DNA of 64,000 bases from Uranotaenia lowii. Lineage: Eukaryota > Arthropoda > Insecta > Diptera > Culicidae. The translations under genes were made by a program, and so were the position numbers. The stretch covers positions 432,617,324-432,681,323 of the forward strand of contig NC_073692.1 of the NCBI RefSeq assembly GCF_029784155.1. Reading direction: 5' to 3'. Numbering within the stretch: the first letter of the stretch is position 1; each line of letters starts with the position of its first letter. The notes beneath the pieces were generated by a model. That model saw only the letters and a program-made list of their open reading frames with translations. It did not search any database and was not told where the DNA came from. This document shows, piece after piece, positions 36,014-48,586 of this stretch.

Positions 36014-37819
36014 AAAAATTGTCAAAATTGTCAAAATTGTCAAAATTGTCAAAATTGTCAAAATTGTCAAAATTGTCAAAATTGTCAAAATTGTCAAAAT
36101 TGTCAAAATTGTCAAAATTGTCAAAATTGTCAAAATTGTCAAAATTGTCAAAATTGTCAAAATTGTCAAAATTGTCAAAATTGTCAAAATTGTCAAAATT
36201 GTCAAAATTGTCAAAATTGTCAAAATTGTCAAAATTGTCAAAATTGTCAAAATTGTCAAAATTGTCAAAATTGTCAAAATTGTCAAAATTGTCAAAATTG
36301 TCAAAATTGTCAAAATTGTCAAAATTGTCAAAATTGTCAAAATTGTCAAAATTGTCAAAATTGTCAAAATTGTCAAAATTGTCAAAATTGTCAAAATTGT
36401 CAAAATTGTAAAAATTGTAAAAATTGTCAAAATTGTCAAAATTGTCAAAATTGCCAAAATTGTCAAAATTGTCAAAATTGTCAAAATTGTCAAAATTGTC
36501 AAAATTGTCAAAATTGTCAAAATTGTCAAAATTGTCAAAATTGTCAAAATTGTCAAAATTGTCAAAATTGTCAAAATTGTCAAAATTGTCAAAATTGTCA
36601 AAATTGTCAAAATTGTCAAAATTGTCAAAATTGTCAAAATTGTCAAAATTGTCAAAATTGTCAAAATTGTCAAAATTGTCAAAATTGTCAAAATTGTCAA
36701 AATTGTCAAAATTGTCAAAATTGTCAAAATTGTCAAAATTGTCAAAATTGTCAAAATTGTCAAAATTGTCAAAATTGTCAAAATTGTCAAAATTGTCAAA
36801 ATTGTCAAAATTGTCAAAATTGTCAAAATTGTCAAAATTGTCAAAATTGTCAAAATTGTCAAAATTGTCAAAATTGTCAAAATTGTCAAAATTGTCAAAA
36901 TTGTCAAAATTGTCAAAATTGTCAAAATTGTCAAAATTGTCAAAATTGTCAAAATTGTCAAAATTGTCAAAATTGTCAAAATTGTCAAAATTGTCAAAAT
37001 TGTCAAAATTGTCAAAATTGTTAAAATTGTCAAAATTGTCAAAATGGTCAAAAGTGTCAAAATTGTCAAATTTGTCAAAATTGTCAAAATTGTCAAAATT
37101 GTCAAAATTGTCAAAATTGTCAAAATTGTCAAAATTGTCAAAATGGTCAAAATTGTCAAAATTGTCAAAATTGTCAAAATTGTCAAAATTGTCAAAATTG
37201 TCAAAATTGTCAAAATTGTCAAAATTGTCAAAATTGTCAAAATTGTCAAAATTGTCAAAATTGTCAAAATTGTCAAAATTGTCAAAATTGTCAAAATTGT
37301 CAAAATTGTCAAAATTGTCAAAATTGTCAAAATTGTCAAAATTGTCAAAATTGTCAAAATTGTCAAAATTGTCAAAATTGTCAAAATTGTCAAAATTGTC
37401 AAAATTGTCAAAATTGTCAAAATTGTCAAAATTGTCAAAATTGTCAAAATTGTCAAAATTGTCAAAATTGTCAAAATTGTCAAAATTGTCAAAATTGTCA
37501 AAATTGTCAAAATTGTCAAAATTGTCAAAATTGTCAAAATTGTCAAAATTGTCAAAATTGTCAAAATTGTCAAAATTGTCAAAATTGTCAAAATTGTCAA
37601 AATTGTCAAAATTGTCAAAATTGTCAAAATTGTCAAAATTGTCAAAATTGTCAAAATTGTCAAAATTGTCAAAATTGTCAAAATTGTCAAAATTGTCAAA
37701 ATTGTCAAAATTGTCAAAATTGTCAAAATTGTCAAAATTGTCAAAATTGTCAAAATTGTCAAAATTGTCAAAATTGTCAAAATTGTCCAAATTGTCAAAA
37801 TTGGCAAAATTGGCAAAAT
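36014..37819 (+). repeat. 9-bp satellite array 2, unit GTCAAAATT
   Basis: About 200 tandem copies of GTCAAAATT. Variant units are few: two GTA units near 36408 and 36417, a GCC unit near 36452, and a cluster of changes at 37020-37145 (TTAAAATTG, two ATGGTC units, AAAGTGTC, AAATTTGTC). The last units at 37786-37819 are changed (GTCC, GGC, GGC). Five of six frames are stop-free (VKI, SKL, QNC on plus; NFD, ILT on minus), which alone explains ORFs of up to 623 codons. Confidence 0.98.
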
Positions 37820-39290
37820 AATCAAAAAAATTGTAATTTTGAGGTGAACATGAGCTTTCGTTTTCACTTAGCAAGGCTCTGAATTCGGACCTTCAAGGTT
37901 TTCATCCAATTGAAATTCAACAGTATTTTATTACATGTTGTAAACAAACCGAATCACAACAAGCACCTTTCCGAGTGTTTAATTCAGCTGCAAACAAAGC
38001 AAAATGAAGGTATCAAAATCATAATCATAGTAGCCGTCGCTCTCATAATACAATTTCATCTTCAACCGATTCACTTTCAGCCTTCTTTAGTTTGAATGTA
38101 AGGATTCACTTTAGAGGCAGACTGCTGCCGTCGTCGTCACCGCTTACTTTGATCACAGCTCACTACTAAGTATAAGCATTCCAATTTGTGTATCACAATA
38201 CTGTGTAATTTGTAAACTATTCATTTCAAAAGGCTTACCAATTTTAAGCTGCCACAAGCTGCAGAGTTCCCCATCACCGGATCCTTCATATATGTATGTT
38301 TCCTATAAACGAATCTGTTTACTTCAAAATCTTGGTGAACGAGCAATTGGGATCCGGGAATGGCTGAATCCTAGATGTGGTGCAGGTCTTTTACGTTTTC
38401 CACCACGTTGTCGTAGTCGTGTGTCTTTGCTTTTGTAGTGTTCCATCTAGTTTTTTGGTACGAAGCCAAGTGAACCGCAAGGCAACTCGCTGCTGCTCGA
38501 CATACAGACACACTTACCTATTAGGTAGCTAGCTACCCATATGAAGATACATCTCACCAGAGCTAAGGTGCAGAAACTGTACAGACTCACATATGTTAGG
38601 CTTCTGAGCATTCCAATTTCGGGAAAAAACGTTGTCAACGTGAATTAGTTCTGAAACTGAAACAGTAGTGGCAGGCAGCATCTTTTGGGGCCCAAAGTAG
38701 CAAACTCATTCATCTACCCGGTTCCCTTCCTTTTTTCCGCTATCCCAAAACTTTTCTTCTGTGTCACTGCACTCTGCACATTCGTTGGACGTCTAGTCGC
38801 GTCATTTGATGCATGCAGCAGCAGTAGCACATGCCATGGCACGGAGCGCCACCTACCTACTTTCAAAAATGTTATCCTACTTTCCTGATTAGGGTTGGCA
38901 AGTTTTTTTTTATTTTAAATTATGTACAATCAAAAATCTCACTTGAACGCAATTATATTTCGTGCACAATTCTTAAACCATCCACTCTTGGAATTTAGCT
39001 TAAATTTAAGATGCTGATTATTTTCCCAGTAAAAACGTAATTTTCTTTAAGATGATGCTGATATTTTCTTTGTGCATGAATAACCGATGAATTAGAAAAA
39101 ACTAATGCTGCATGAGCAGTTTCGGAATGACTTCTATAAGAAATTAACATCGCGATTTTTAATAAAATAGCCAACATGGCCCTTTAATTCTGGATTTTGA
39201 ATGTTTGAGGTTTGGACCAAATTATGTTAGTTTAGTTTTGAACCAACATAAAACATTAAATCAGAACTCAAAATTGGCTCAACCTCTGAT
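37820..39290. other. mixed DNA with GC-raised island, no gene recognised
   Basis: Short unrecognised ORFs only (61-67 codons). AT-rich from about 38890. Confidence 0.4.
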
Positions 39291-40000
39291 TGAGAGGATG
39301 GAAACGACCAATTCCTGTCCCGCGTTTGTACAATCAGCAACTGATGATGCTCTGTGGGAGGTAAATTTCCATGATCCAGCCCACACATTTAACCACACCA
39401 AAAGCAAAGAAACGACACCCGAATCATTAACGAGGGCAACAGGTACCACCTAATGATCGAATGAATGAATGAATGAACAAATGAATGGTAACCCGAATCC
39501 TGTGCAAGGTCCTCGCTCTGGTCTGTCGCATCTGCTGCCGTTGAAAACCAGAGGCTGCACGAAGTAGCAGTAATAGAAACAACATTAAAAGCTCGGTACT
39601 TTCCGTGACACGTCGTCTGGCCTGTCGGGCGCATAAAAGCAGGAAATAATGAAAAGTCAACGGCATTATTGCGCGGAAATGATAACATACACATACACAT
39701 CCTTCGCCATCAGGCACACAGCATCCCAGCATCATCACGGAGGACAGGTTGTTTGAAGTTAGGTAGATGGAGCTGGAGATAGACGAAGAGTCCACAGACG
39801 ACGACAATCGCAAATTGGGACGAAATCCTATAAAAAGCTCCCCCCGCCGTTCCAAACAGGATTTGAAACTTTGCCCCATTTTTCCCCTACCTTTGCTTGG
39901 TGTTGGTCCGATTTCCGATTTCGGGAGGCTTCGATTGGAAATGGCTGGGCGGGAAATGTTTGGGATTCCGTAGCTGAAGCTGTGCAGTAGGGTGGCTTCC
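39291..40000. other. GC-raised non-coding island
   Basis: Overlapping ORFs on both strands (up to 150 codons, minus, 39427-39879) are unrecognised. A GAAT microsatellite lies at about 39459-39477. Confidence 0.4.
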
Positions 40001-41149
40001 AGCTACATTGAAAACAGGATATGGATTCATTTATAAAAAAAATTAAACTATAAAGAATTCCACATTCCTTGGATAACACGAAGGCGGCCCTCAAATCTCC
40101 TATAGTCATTTTGAACAACACTTTCAAACAATTTTAACTTAATTTTAGTAAAGTTACTAAGGCTAGAAACAGCTTTTTAAAGATGACAGATTTTTTTTTT
40201 ATCTTTTACATATTTGTCAAGCAATTGCTCATGAAAAATGTTAAAAATGGCCAATTAAATAAAGCTTTATAAGCTTTAGGTGCTCATATTGATTTTATAC
40301 CGATGCTTATTTTTTAAACGAAATTTTCTGTCCTTTTTGAAAAAAAAACCTATATTATGAATAAATATTGCAACCTGAATATCATTCATAAATCACTTAG
40401 CTTTTCACAGTTGGTTGCTTTTTTTGATTATCGGTCACGTTTTGCGTGCTATTTACACTTTTTTTGTAAGAATAGTTTTTGTGAAATTGTGAAAATGTTA
40501 AATTTTCCTCATTAAATGAAACAAATAAACTGCTTAATTACTTTTTATCATTCACAGCAACTGTCTTGTACAGTTTGGCTTTGTGATTTATGAATTTGTT
40601 CACGTTTTTCCCAAGGAGGAGTAGTCCATGATTTTCGCAATCCGCACGTGTTTTTTGATAACGTCCGCGAAAATTTTATCAAAATAAATGTTTTTAATGA
40701 GTTGGAATTATAGAGAAACGAAAGTGTTTCGATTTTATTGTTGTAGTGAAGTGATTTGGTGAGGATTCGTGATTTAGTGAAAATTTGTGATTTGGCGCAA
40801 TAATTTTTTATGGAAAAATGTCTCTAACCTGGTAAACCTTACGGTCACCTTTGGATGAAAAATGTCCATGCGGTTGTTTTTCTTGTTTCCAGCAATCTAC
40901 TGGGTGAGCACGTTCCATTTCTACGTTATTTTTTGATGTTTTTTTTTCTATTTTTTACAAAACTGAACAAATATTGGTGTTCTAATGTTTTCAAACCTTA
41001 GCCTGTGATTAGTTTTTATATTTGGAGACTCAGACAAAGGGTCTGAAAAAAATATTTCACATTTCAATAACCATTCGTATACCCTCAACTGTTTATTGTT
41101 TATTGTTTAAAAACATCAACGGATCACATGTTGATGTTAAATGTTCATG
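40001..41149. other. AT-rich DNA, weak splice-like signals
   Basis: ATGs at 40810 and 40818 followed by CTG/GTAAAC at 40831, and an acceptor-like TTTCCAG near 40885, could be a 5' exon, but the coding part would be only a few codons. Not supported further. Confidence 0.3.
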
Positions 41150-42372
41150 TTAAAAGTTTTTAGAATGCCGATGAAAGCGCTTAGCCCCGTAATTGTTCAG
41201 GCGAATTGGAACGTAGAGCTGCAGGTTCTGGTTTCGTAATCCTCTGGGTCGTACGCTGAGAGGTATGGCCTCCAAAAGTTTGGGGCAGTCGATTCTAGAT
41301 GTGAGAAGATCCGCTGCTACTAAGGCACGTGTAGCATTTCGGCGTACTTTACTAAGCCTATGAGACGGCAGCGGTTTTCATAGCTTGGTAAACGAAACGG
41401 ATCCTGCCAGTTTAAGTGTCGTAGAGCGTACCGCAAGAAACGCCGCTGGATAGCCTCGATTTTTTCATCTCCGAAACGAACTATGCAATAATAAAGACTT
41501 TTCAGGCAGTATACGTCTTTGAAATCTTTGGCCATACGAAACAAGAATCCAAGGTTTCGAGAAGCTTTGTCGACAACATAGTTCGAATGAATCTTGAGCT
41601 CCAGCCGTCGGTCGAGAATAACGCCCAGATCATTGATATGGTCCACCCGGATGATGGTTCGGTCTCCGAGGATGTACTCTGCATGAAGAGGCTGCCGCTT
41701 ACGGGTAAACGATATTACCGAGCATTTACTGCGGTTCAAGAGCAAGCAATTGATATCGCACCCTCGAGCAAAAGCGGTGAATTGCTGTTGGAGGAAGTTG
41801 ATGTCATCTTGGCCGTTTATGGTGTGAAAAAGTTTCAGGTCATCGGCATAAGCGAGCTTTATGCCACCGAGGAGCGAGAGTACATCATTAAAATAGATCA
41901 CGAAAATGATCGGTTCCAAACGACTTCCTTGAGGCACTCCTGAAGAGGCAACGAACTGCCTAGAAAAGGATTCACCAGTACGAACGGAGAACTTTCGTCC
42001 CATTAAGTAACTCCGGAATCAATCCAGTAGGGAACCACAGAAGCCTAAACGTTCGAGCTTTGCGATTGCAATTTCGTGGTTCACCTTATCGAACGCAGCA
42101 GAGAGATCTGTGTAAATGGCGTCTGTTTGAGTTTTCCTGGCAAAGCTGTCCTGCACGAACGATGTAAAACTCAGTAGGTTTGTAGTCGTGGATCGTCTAG
42201 ACATGAACCCGTGCTGATCGTTGGAGAAGTGATGCTTGCAAAATGAGAAAATTGGATCCAGAACAACCAGTTCAAACAATTTGGCGATCGCGCATAGAGC
42301 GGAGATTCCATGATAGTTGCTCACGTCTCTCTTATCTCCCTTTTTGTGGACAGGAATAAGGCTGTTGTAGAT
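41150..42372 (-). pseudogene. non-LTR retrotransposon reverse transcriptase, 5'-truncated and broken
   Basis: The minus strand encodes the reverse transcriptase that copies element RNA at the target site. Visible motifs in order are LIPVHKKGDKRDVSNYHGIS (from about 42372), YTDLSAAFDKVNH, SSGVPQGS, AYADDLKLF (catalytic aspartates intact) and NDLGVILD. The frame 42324-41320 is broken by one TGA near 42018, where a Trp is expected (LLD-stop-FRSYL). After about 41320 the C-terminal tail continues in another frame to a stop at 41150. Stops precede 42372, so endonuclease and ORF1 are missing, as in a 5'-truncated insertion. The clade is within the Jockey/I/CR1-like group; I cannot place it further. 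Confidence 0.85.
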
Positions 42373-43090
42373 ATTTAATGACGATCAATTAAAAAAATTG
42401 TGTGACGGTCTTATTAAAAGCTTATCAATTAGAGGAGTTTTATAGAAAGTTTTGGGATTTCACAATAACACTTGGTTCATTCAATTAACAAGAAGATGCA
42501 ATTATAGAGATTGTCATTATTTTCAATGATTGCTTTGATGGAAACTGCCACAATTTGAATAATTACGAAAACTACGAAAATGTCATAAATGACAAAAAAT
42601 GCCAAAGCTGACATTAATGGCAGAGTAGATAATTGTTTTCGACTGGTGAAATTGTACAACGGAAAAATGTTTCGGCTTTTTCAATCAATTCACAGATTCA
42701 AAACACTTTCTCTTCTTATTCCGACGTTTCGTTCTTTATTTGAACTTTTTCACACGAAGGTGTTCTGGATCCGTGCATTGACTGAAAAAGCCGAAATAAT
42801 TTCCCGTTGTATTAATGATAGAGATGACAAAAAAACAAAAATGCTAAAAATAACACAAATGACAAATTTAATCAAAATTATAGAAAAAAAAAATCACAAA
42901 ATGTCAAAGTTGCTTAAAATTCAAAAAAAAATTACAAATTACAAAATTTTGAAGTAGTAAACTTGTATGAGCATTAGTTAAATCGTAGAATTAATGAAAA
43001 ATACATAATTCAATGCCTCAAAGAAAGAAAACTAGAAGATTCCAATATGTAAGACTAGAAGAATAGGTGGTGTAGGGAAACCGCCGCCGA
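42373..43090. other. AT-rich DNA with decayed minisatellite-like words
   Basis: Between 42571 and 42957 the sequence is full of ATGACAAA, AATGTCA and AATGCCAAA variants without strict period. This could be a decayed relative of the 9-bp satellite. The 122-codon ORF 42589-42957 runs through it and is K/I-rich and unrecognised. Confidence 0.35.
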
Positions 43091-43325
43091 CCGTGGCCTA
43101 GAGGATAGCGTTCAAATCTTCTAAGCCAGAGGTCATGAGATCAAGTCTTGGTCACGGCAAACATAGTACTATTTCTGTGGATTGGTGGTGTTAGCATTAG
43201 TAAAATGCTAGCCATTTTATCCTTGAAAGATGTACGCTTAGTCTTAAGTAGAATTTAGATCTCTTCAAAGAAACATGAAGTTTCACTGAGATCCTATATG
43301 TGTGTGTTCGTTTAAAAAATAAACC
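43091..43325 (+). mobile_element. tRNA-derived SINE, copy 2
   Basis: The head at 43091-43157 folds like a tRNA: CCGTGGC pairs with GTCACGG, an A-box-like TGGCCTAGAGGATAG lies just inside, and a B-box-like GAGATCAAGTC lies in the T-arm position. The tRNA-unrelated body and A-rich tail (AAAAAATAAA, about 43315) match 25619-25858. No target duplication was found. Confidence 0.8.
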
Positions 43326-43910
43326 CAAAGACTGCACAATTACCCAAAAATGGATCCTGGTCTTATCCTTTTTCTTACTACGAATAGTCCCTCTTGGGAT
43401 ACTTGATTATGGATTCGCCGACGTATAGACGATTTCCATAGGTGGTGATACCAGCTTATCTTTGTTTCTGACTATGTTAATTCTTTTTTTTTTTTGGAAT
43501 TTGTGGGAACGAGGGGTTTCTATTTAGTATCCTATTAACAGTCTCTAACAAATGAACGGAATTTCATCCTCATTGACTAGTAGGACGTGGCCGGCGCCGT
43601 TATTGTTAATTTTGAAAAGGTAGAGCATGAGTTTTGTGCACTGAGAATGTACTGCTAATCCCAAGCACCTTTCTGCTGGACAAAACTGATTGCCTCGATC
43701 AATCACAGAGTAGCACCCATTGGCGATGTGGTATTTATTCCGCTTTGTTGAATAAGCTAGCCAACTAAGCTATGAATTCGTTCACCTTTTTTTTCGTAAT
43801 TTGAAGGCTTGGTTGAGAAAATAAGAACGCATGAAATAATTTTCTAGCTATAAAATTGCGTGAAAAATGATAAGACTTGAAAAAATCTGCCAATGAATTG
43901 CCAAACCTTA
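43326..43910. other. unassigned DNA after SINE copy 2
   Basis: A more GC-balanced patch (43560-43760) has the look of an interspersed repeat but shows no ends that I could identify. Confidence 0.3.
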
Positions 43911-44467
43911 GGGTGGCAATGGATGCATGGAAGAAATTTCATGATCGAATTTCAAAAACCGACCATATACATGACCTGTGAAAGATTTCAGCTCAATCGG
44001 ACTTGGACTTTCCAAAATCACCAAAGGGAGGACCTAAGGAAATCGGAAATTCTTAGATTTTATTTTGATGCGAAATGATTTAAAAATGCACAAAACGTTG
44101 AAATCTGGTGATATCTCGAAAAAAATATTTTTGTCAGAAATCGACTTTAGAATTTGGAGGGACCAAAGGAAATTCTGAAAATCGAAATTTTAATTTTCAT
44201 GCCGAGGGACTTGAAAATATATTTTCGAGGTTTTCTTCGGTCCCCCCTCAAGTGATTTTTGAAATTCTTAACTCGATTTTTGACAAAAATTTAGATGTTT
44301 TATGCATTTTAAGTCATTTGACATCAAAATCAAAATTTAGATTTTTCCGATTTTATTTACTCCCTACTTTGGTGATTTTTGAGGGTCAAAAACCGAAACT
44401 TTGAGCTCTTTAGGCACCCCTAAATGAAGCGAAGAGCTGAAATTTTGCACCGGTCAGGCTGCCACCC
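43911..44467 (+). mobile_element. TA-flanked inverted-repeat MITE, 557 bp
   Basis: GGGTGGCA at the left end is mirrored by TGCCACCC at the right end, with TA on both sides (43909-43910, 44468-44469). The two halves carry further imperfect inverted matches, for example ccaaaatcacc against ggtgatttttg. The ORFs (61 and 98 codons) are unrecognised. This is a TA-target MITE of unknown parent. Confidence 0.6.
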
Positions 44468-44469
44468 TA

Positions 44470-46840
44470 ACCTACATCTTATAATTATTTTTGTTTCATC
44501 TCTATACTGGTTGGTATCTCTTTTATCCTTATTTGAACATTTCAAAACAACTGGGTTTGAATCATTTTCGTTCAGCCATGACAATGAAGCTACTTTTTTG
44601 GGAGTCAAAAACCCGCAATTGTTTGGAAATATTTGCACAAAAACTTATCTGGGGATATCCTGAATAATAACCTCAACTTTTGATGGATGAACCACCTTCA
44701 AGAATGTTCATGGCTCTACACGAGATACAAATTCGGAATCATTTTACTATAAAATTTTGTCACAGGCAAGTCTAAATGCTGAACTTGGTCAAAAATGTTG
44801 AAATTTTATGAAAGCTTCTGAATCCTTTCCAGTACACTGATCAAATCATTTCAGAGTTCCATTTTCCGATTATAAGCTGAGGTCAATATGGCTGATGGTC
44901 AAAAATGTAAAACAATGTAAAATGATGTGAAACTGAACTTTTGTTTACTAAATTTTTTCGATTCCATTATACAACACGTAATATCTAAGTCTAACTTTTG
45001 TTGAATATTTACACTCAGTATATTCGGGCAAAAATATTTATCTTTACCAGCAAGAGACTTCCAGAAAACTAAAAAAATGAGAGTTCGGATTCGGCTTAAG
45101 ATCCTTATTTTTGCAATTCTTTTTTATTTGTAGTATTCTTGATAATATTTCAATCGGATTTTGATTTCAAATTAAATGAATTGGAATCTTACCATCATGC
45201 TTTTCAGAATCAGAAAATCTGAATTGCATGCTGATTATCGCAATAAATTTTGCTGGTCGTGATTTTGAATTTTATTCTGTTTTTTGTGCTGTTCAACAAT
45301 TTTCAAAAACAGAAATCAAATTTCTATTTTTAACAATTGGGTGCTCTATTACACACATTATTTTTTTATGGAAAAGAGCTTATCCAGACCTAAACAGGTT
45401 TTTAGGTATTGTTCTTAATTTTCTGTTGATTAAAAGTCTGTTTTCACATTTGTTTTTATTTAAAAAAAAATCATCGGGTCAACTGATAGATGAATTATAA
45501 AAAAATTATAAAAGTTATCAATACGATCTACTTACGTAATACTGTGGTACAATTTTCTCCCAAGTAAAGACTAGGAAAAGATAGCATTATAGATGGAGTT
45601 TTCGAACTTGAAAAACTATAAAAAAAACTTTTACAATGAATATCATATGATTCAAGATTTAAAATGGATAGCTTCAGATTTAAAATAAGATTTAATCTTT
45701 CGAATTCAAATAAAACTGATGATTCAGTTATCAAATTAGGTATTTACAGTCATTCTGAACATTAAAATAAATTGAAAACTTTTTCATGTTCATATTTAAG
45801 CCTATAGCTTTAATTTTTATTGCGAATTCAATTTCTTAACAGCATGCAGCTTCAGATTTAGCTTTAATTCTGAAAGAAGAAATTGTTAAGAAATTCATAA
45901 TTTAAAGCTGATACATTTTTCAAACTCAGAATGTTTTAATTTAAAATCTTAAGTTTGACTAGTTACACAAAATCTAATTCAAAAGTTTTAACCCTATACA
46001 ACTGGATGTTTAAAACTGAGGGTTTAAAAAATTACTGTGTCACATATGAGATTACCGCTTCTTGAAAAATTCAAATTGAAAATTTAGATTTAAATTTATT
46101 ATTCAGGTACAGAAGGCTTAAACAGAATTTTGAATTCCATTCCAACTTCCGACTTCCAAACACAACAAAAACTTAAATTAAGATATTCAGTGAGTATAAA
46201 GATGTGATTTGTGGTTTAAGCTTATGTTCGAGAATATAAATCCTGATAAAAAGTTATGAATTCTAATTCTGACCTTTTTTTTCTATTTTAAAATCAAAAT
46301 CCAATCTTTGAACTTTAAAACAATTCAGTTTTGATATTCAATCCAAATTGAGATCACAAATATAAAGAATTAAATTTAATTTGAAATTAAAACATTTCAC
46401 CTATTTTTTTACTAAAGTGTATGTAGTTTCCGTAGCTGTTGCCTTGAAAAGCAAATTAAGCGTGTTGAAGAATTGTGGAACTTTATCTTAAGACGGTTAG
46501 AGTCAACTTAAACGAAAATTATATTTCAAGATGATATTCAATTTTGAAAATTGATATATAAAACGAAGATTTCTGCAACTCAGTTGACAATAATGTATGG
46601 TTTAATCGAAAAAAATTGTCTCGAATTGTCGATTTTCATTGAAATGTTTAACAACGTTGTTATACTTTAAAACTCAACGGCTCCTCAGAATTGCTAAAGA
46701 TGATTTTTTTTTTACATTTGCACTTTTTGCGGAAAAAACCAAAAACATTTTTTAACTCTTTGGGCGTCGCCGTAAATTTATTCGAATGACCTAAAATATG
46801 CCAATATTGTTTCATCTCTGATCGGATCAGGACTATGAAT
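44470..46840. other. AT-rich desert
   Basis: No ORF above 90 codons. Stretches rich in GAATTC, TTTAAA and AGATTTAAAAT words around 45600-46400 resemble the interior of the 5887-8105 hAT element in style, but no matching ends were found. Confidence 0.45.
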
Positions 46841-48586
46841 TAAGGTTTCAAGAAATTTGTAAAATTAGAGACACCCTAACCACAGTACAATTGTAGCTGA
46901 TGCTGGGAGGCCAAACGCCAAACATAATCATCAGCATCCGCCCAGGAGCGTTATTATTGCCACCATCATCACCCAAAAACCGGAGAATCGAGAATGCCCC
47001 AGCATCCTGGCCTACGGGAAATTTCACTGCTCGCTGATGGTAGGGAAACGATGAGGAAAACATCATTTTGTCTCGATATCCGCTCGTTTCAGTTGTGTAC
47101 CAATATCCTGTTCTGGGTCCTATTTTGGATGATGATTGTGATGTCGCTCGCTGGCTGGATGACGATGGACCCATTCGGATTTGTCTCTCCCGGCCAACAA
47201 CGTTCGTTTATTCGTTTGTTGGATTGGTTGGTAGGAGCTGAAGGATCTTCTATTTACCTCAGTTCCGCGTCTCTGTGTCTATCTATATCTGAGCTTTCTT
47301 AATGGCGCTTGTTTGGTTGGGTTTGATGGGCTCAATAGATCTCCCGAGTACCAAACATCTTTAGCTTGGCGCCCATCCGAGACCCCCCTTCTCCGAATCA
47401 TCTATCATATCGTCCTTCCAGTTGGTGGTGGTGGTGAGTCCCGGAACAGGACGCTGAGGAGGAGCAAGAAGCAGAAAAAAAGGTGTTGCCGGATAAGAGC
47501 TGTTCAAATTAGAAATCGACTTTTGCTTTTGTGTCGCTTTGCGAGCCATCATCGTCGCTTCTCCCTTACCTCCCTTTTTTTATTTTATTATTTCTGTTGT
47601 TGTGAAGTGCAAAAAGCTCTTCAACGCTTTTGTCCGTTCGTGTCTTCTTTCTTTTCTCGGGCTTGGGCCTTTTTCCAATCCTCTTCCAGCAGCCCCAATA
47701 AGAGGGTGTTTTTCGGTTGAATAGATGAATGGAAAATTTGTGTCGGAAAAACGACCATAATGCGGGTACTCTGCAGACAGCAAACAGGAGTCTGGGAACT
47801 GGAAACGAGGAAGGGGGGTGGGGGGAATGGCCAGAGGCATCGTAAATCATTTCCGGAAAAACGATTGCTTTGAAACAAAACACTGCCGTCCAGCCAGCCA
47901 GCCAGCCAGTCGAGCCGCTCTTTGAAAATCCTCCCAGGGAAAGAGGATATTAAAAATAATAAATGTTTATTTTCCATTTTCTCATTTCTCGGATGTTTGA
48001 TTCCAAACTTTTGATCAAAAATTCCGAGATTAAATGGGGCTGTCTCGTAAGAATGTGTGGTCATGTGTGGAATGTATGTAATTTGGATATGAAACAAGAA
48101 TGAATTCAATCATGAAATTTTCATTAATTGTGTCAGGAATTGTAGTAGAATATTCATCATTATTCATCATATTCAGGCCTCCATTATTAAGTTGCATAAC
48201 AAATATATGGAAAATCCTCAAATGATTTCAAGAATATTTCTGAATTTCGATGCAAGTTGAAAATTATTGAAAGTCTCTTAGAAAAAAAGGTTTTTTTTTA
48301 CAATGTTGTCTGAGGTTTAAAAATCTGTGAACATATTTCAGGGTTTTTTTTGCAAAGTCCAATCAAGAAAAAAAAATTTTTAAAGGTTGGAAAGAAATTT
48401 TTTTTTATTTAGCTATTGATCCGAACGGAAATTCATACAAATTATCGCCGTTTGTCAGATTAAAAAAAACGATTACTGAATATTAAACAAAGAACTTTAA
48501 GCTGTTAAATGTAGTTGAAGGAGACTGTTCTTTAATTCTTTTCGTATCAGCCAAGATCCTTGATGTAGTTTCTGCATGAATTAATA
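46841..48586. other. GC-raised island then AT-rich DNA, no gene recognised
   Basis: Overlapping ORFs on both strands at 46848-48109 (up to 162 codons) are unrecognised and mutually exclusive. A CCAG microsatellite lies at about 47890-47910. Confidence 0.4.

Noticed and set aside
40801..40900. microexon and first exon with GTAAAC donor
   Set aside because: Only a few codons and chance-level splice signals.
47621..48109. 162-codon minus ORF
   Set aside because: Low similarity to any known protein type, and it crosses the island-to-desert boundary and several competing ORFs.
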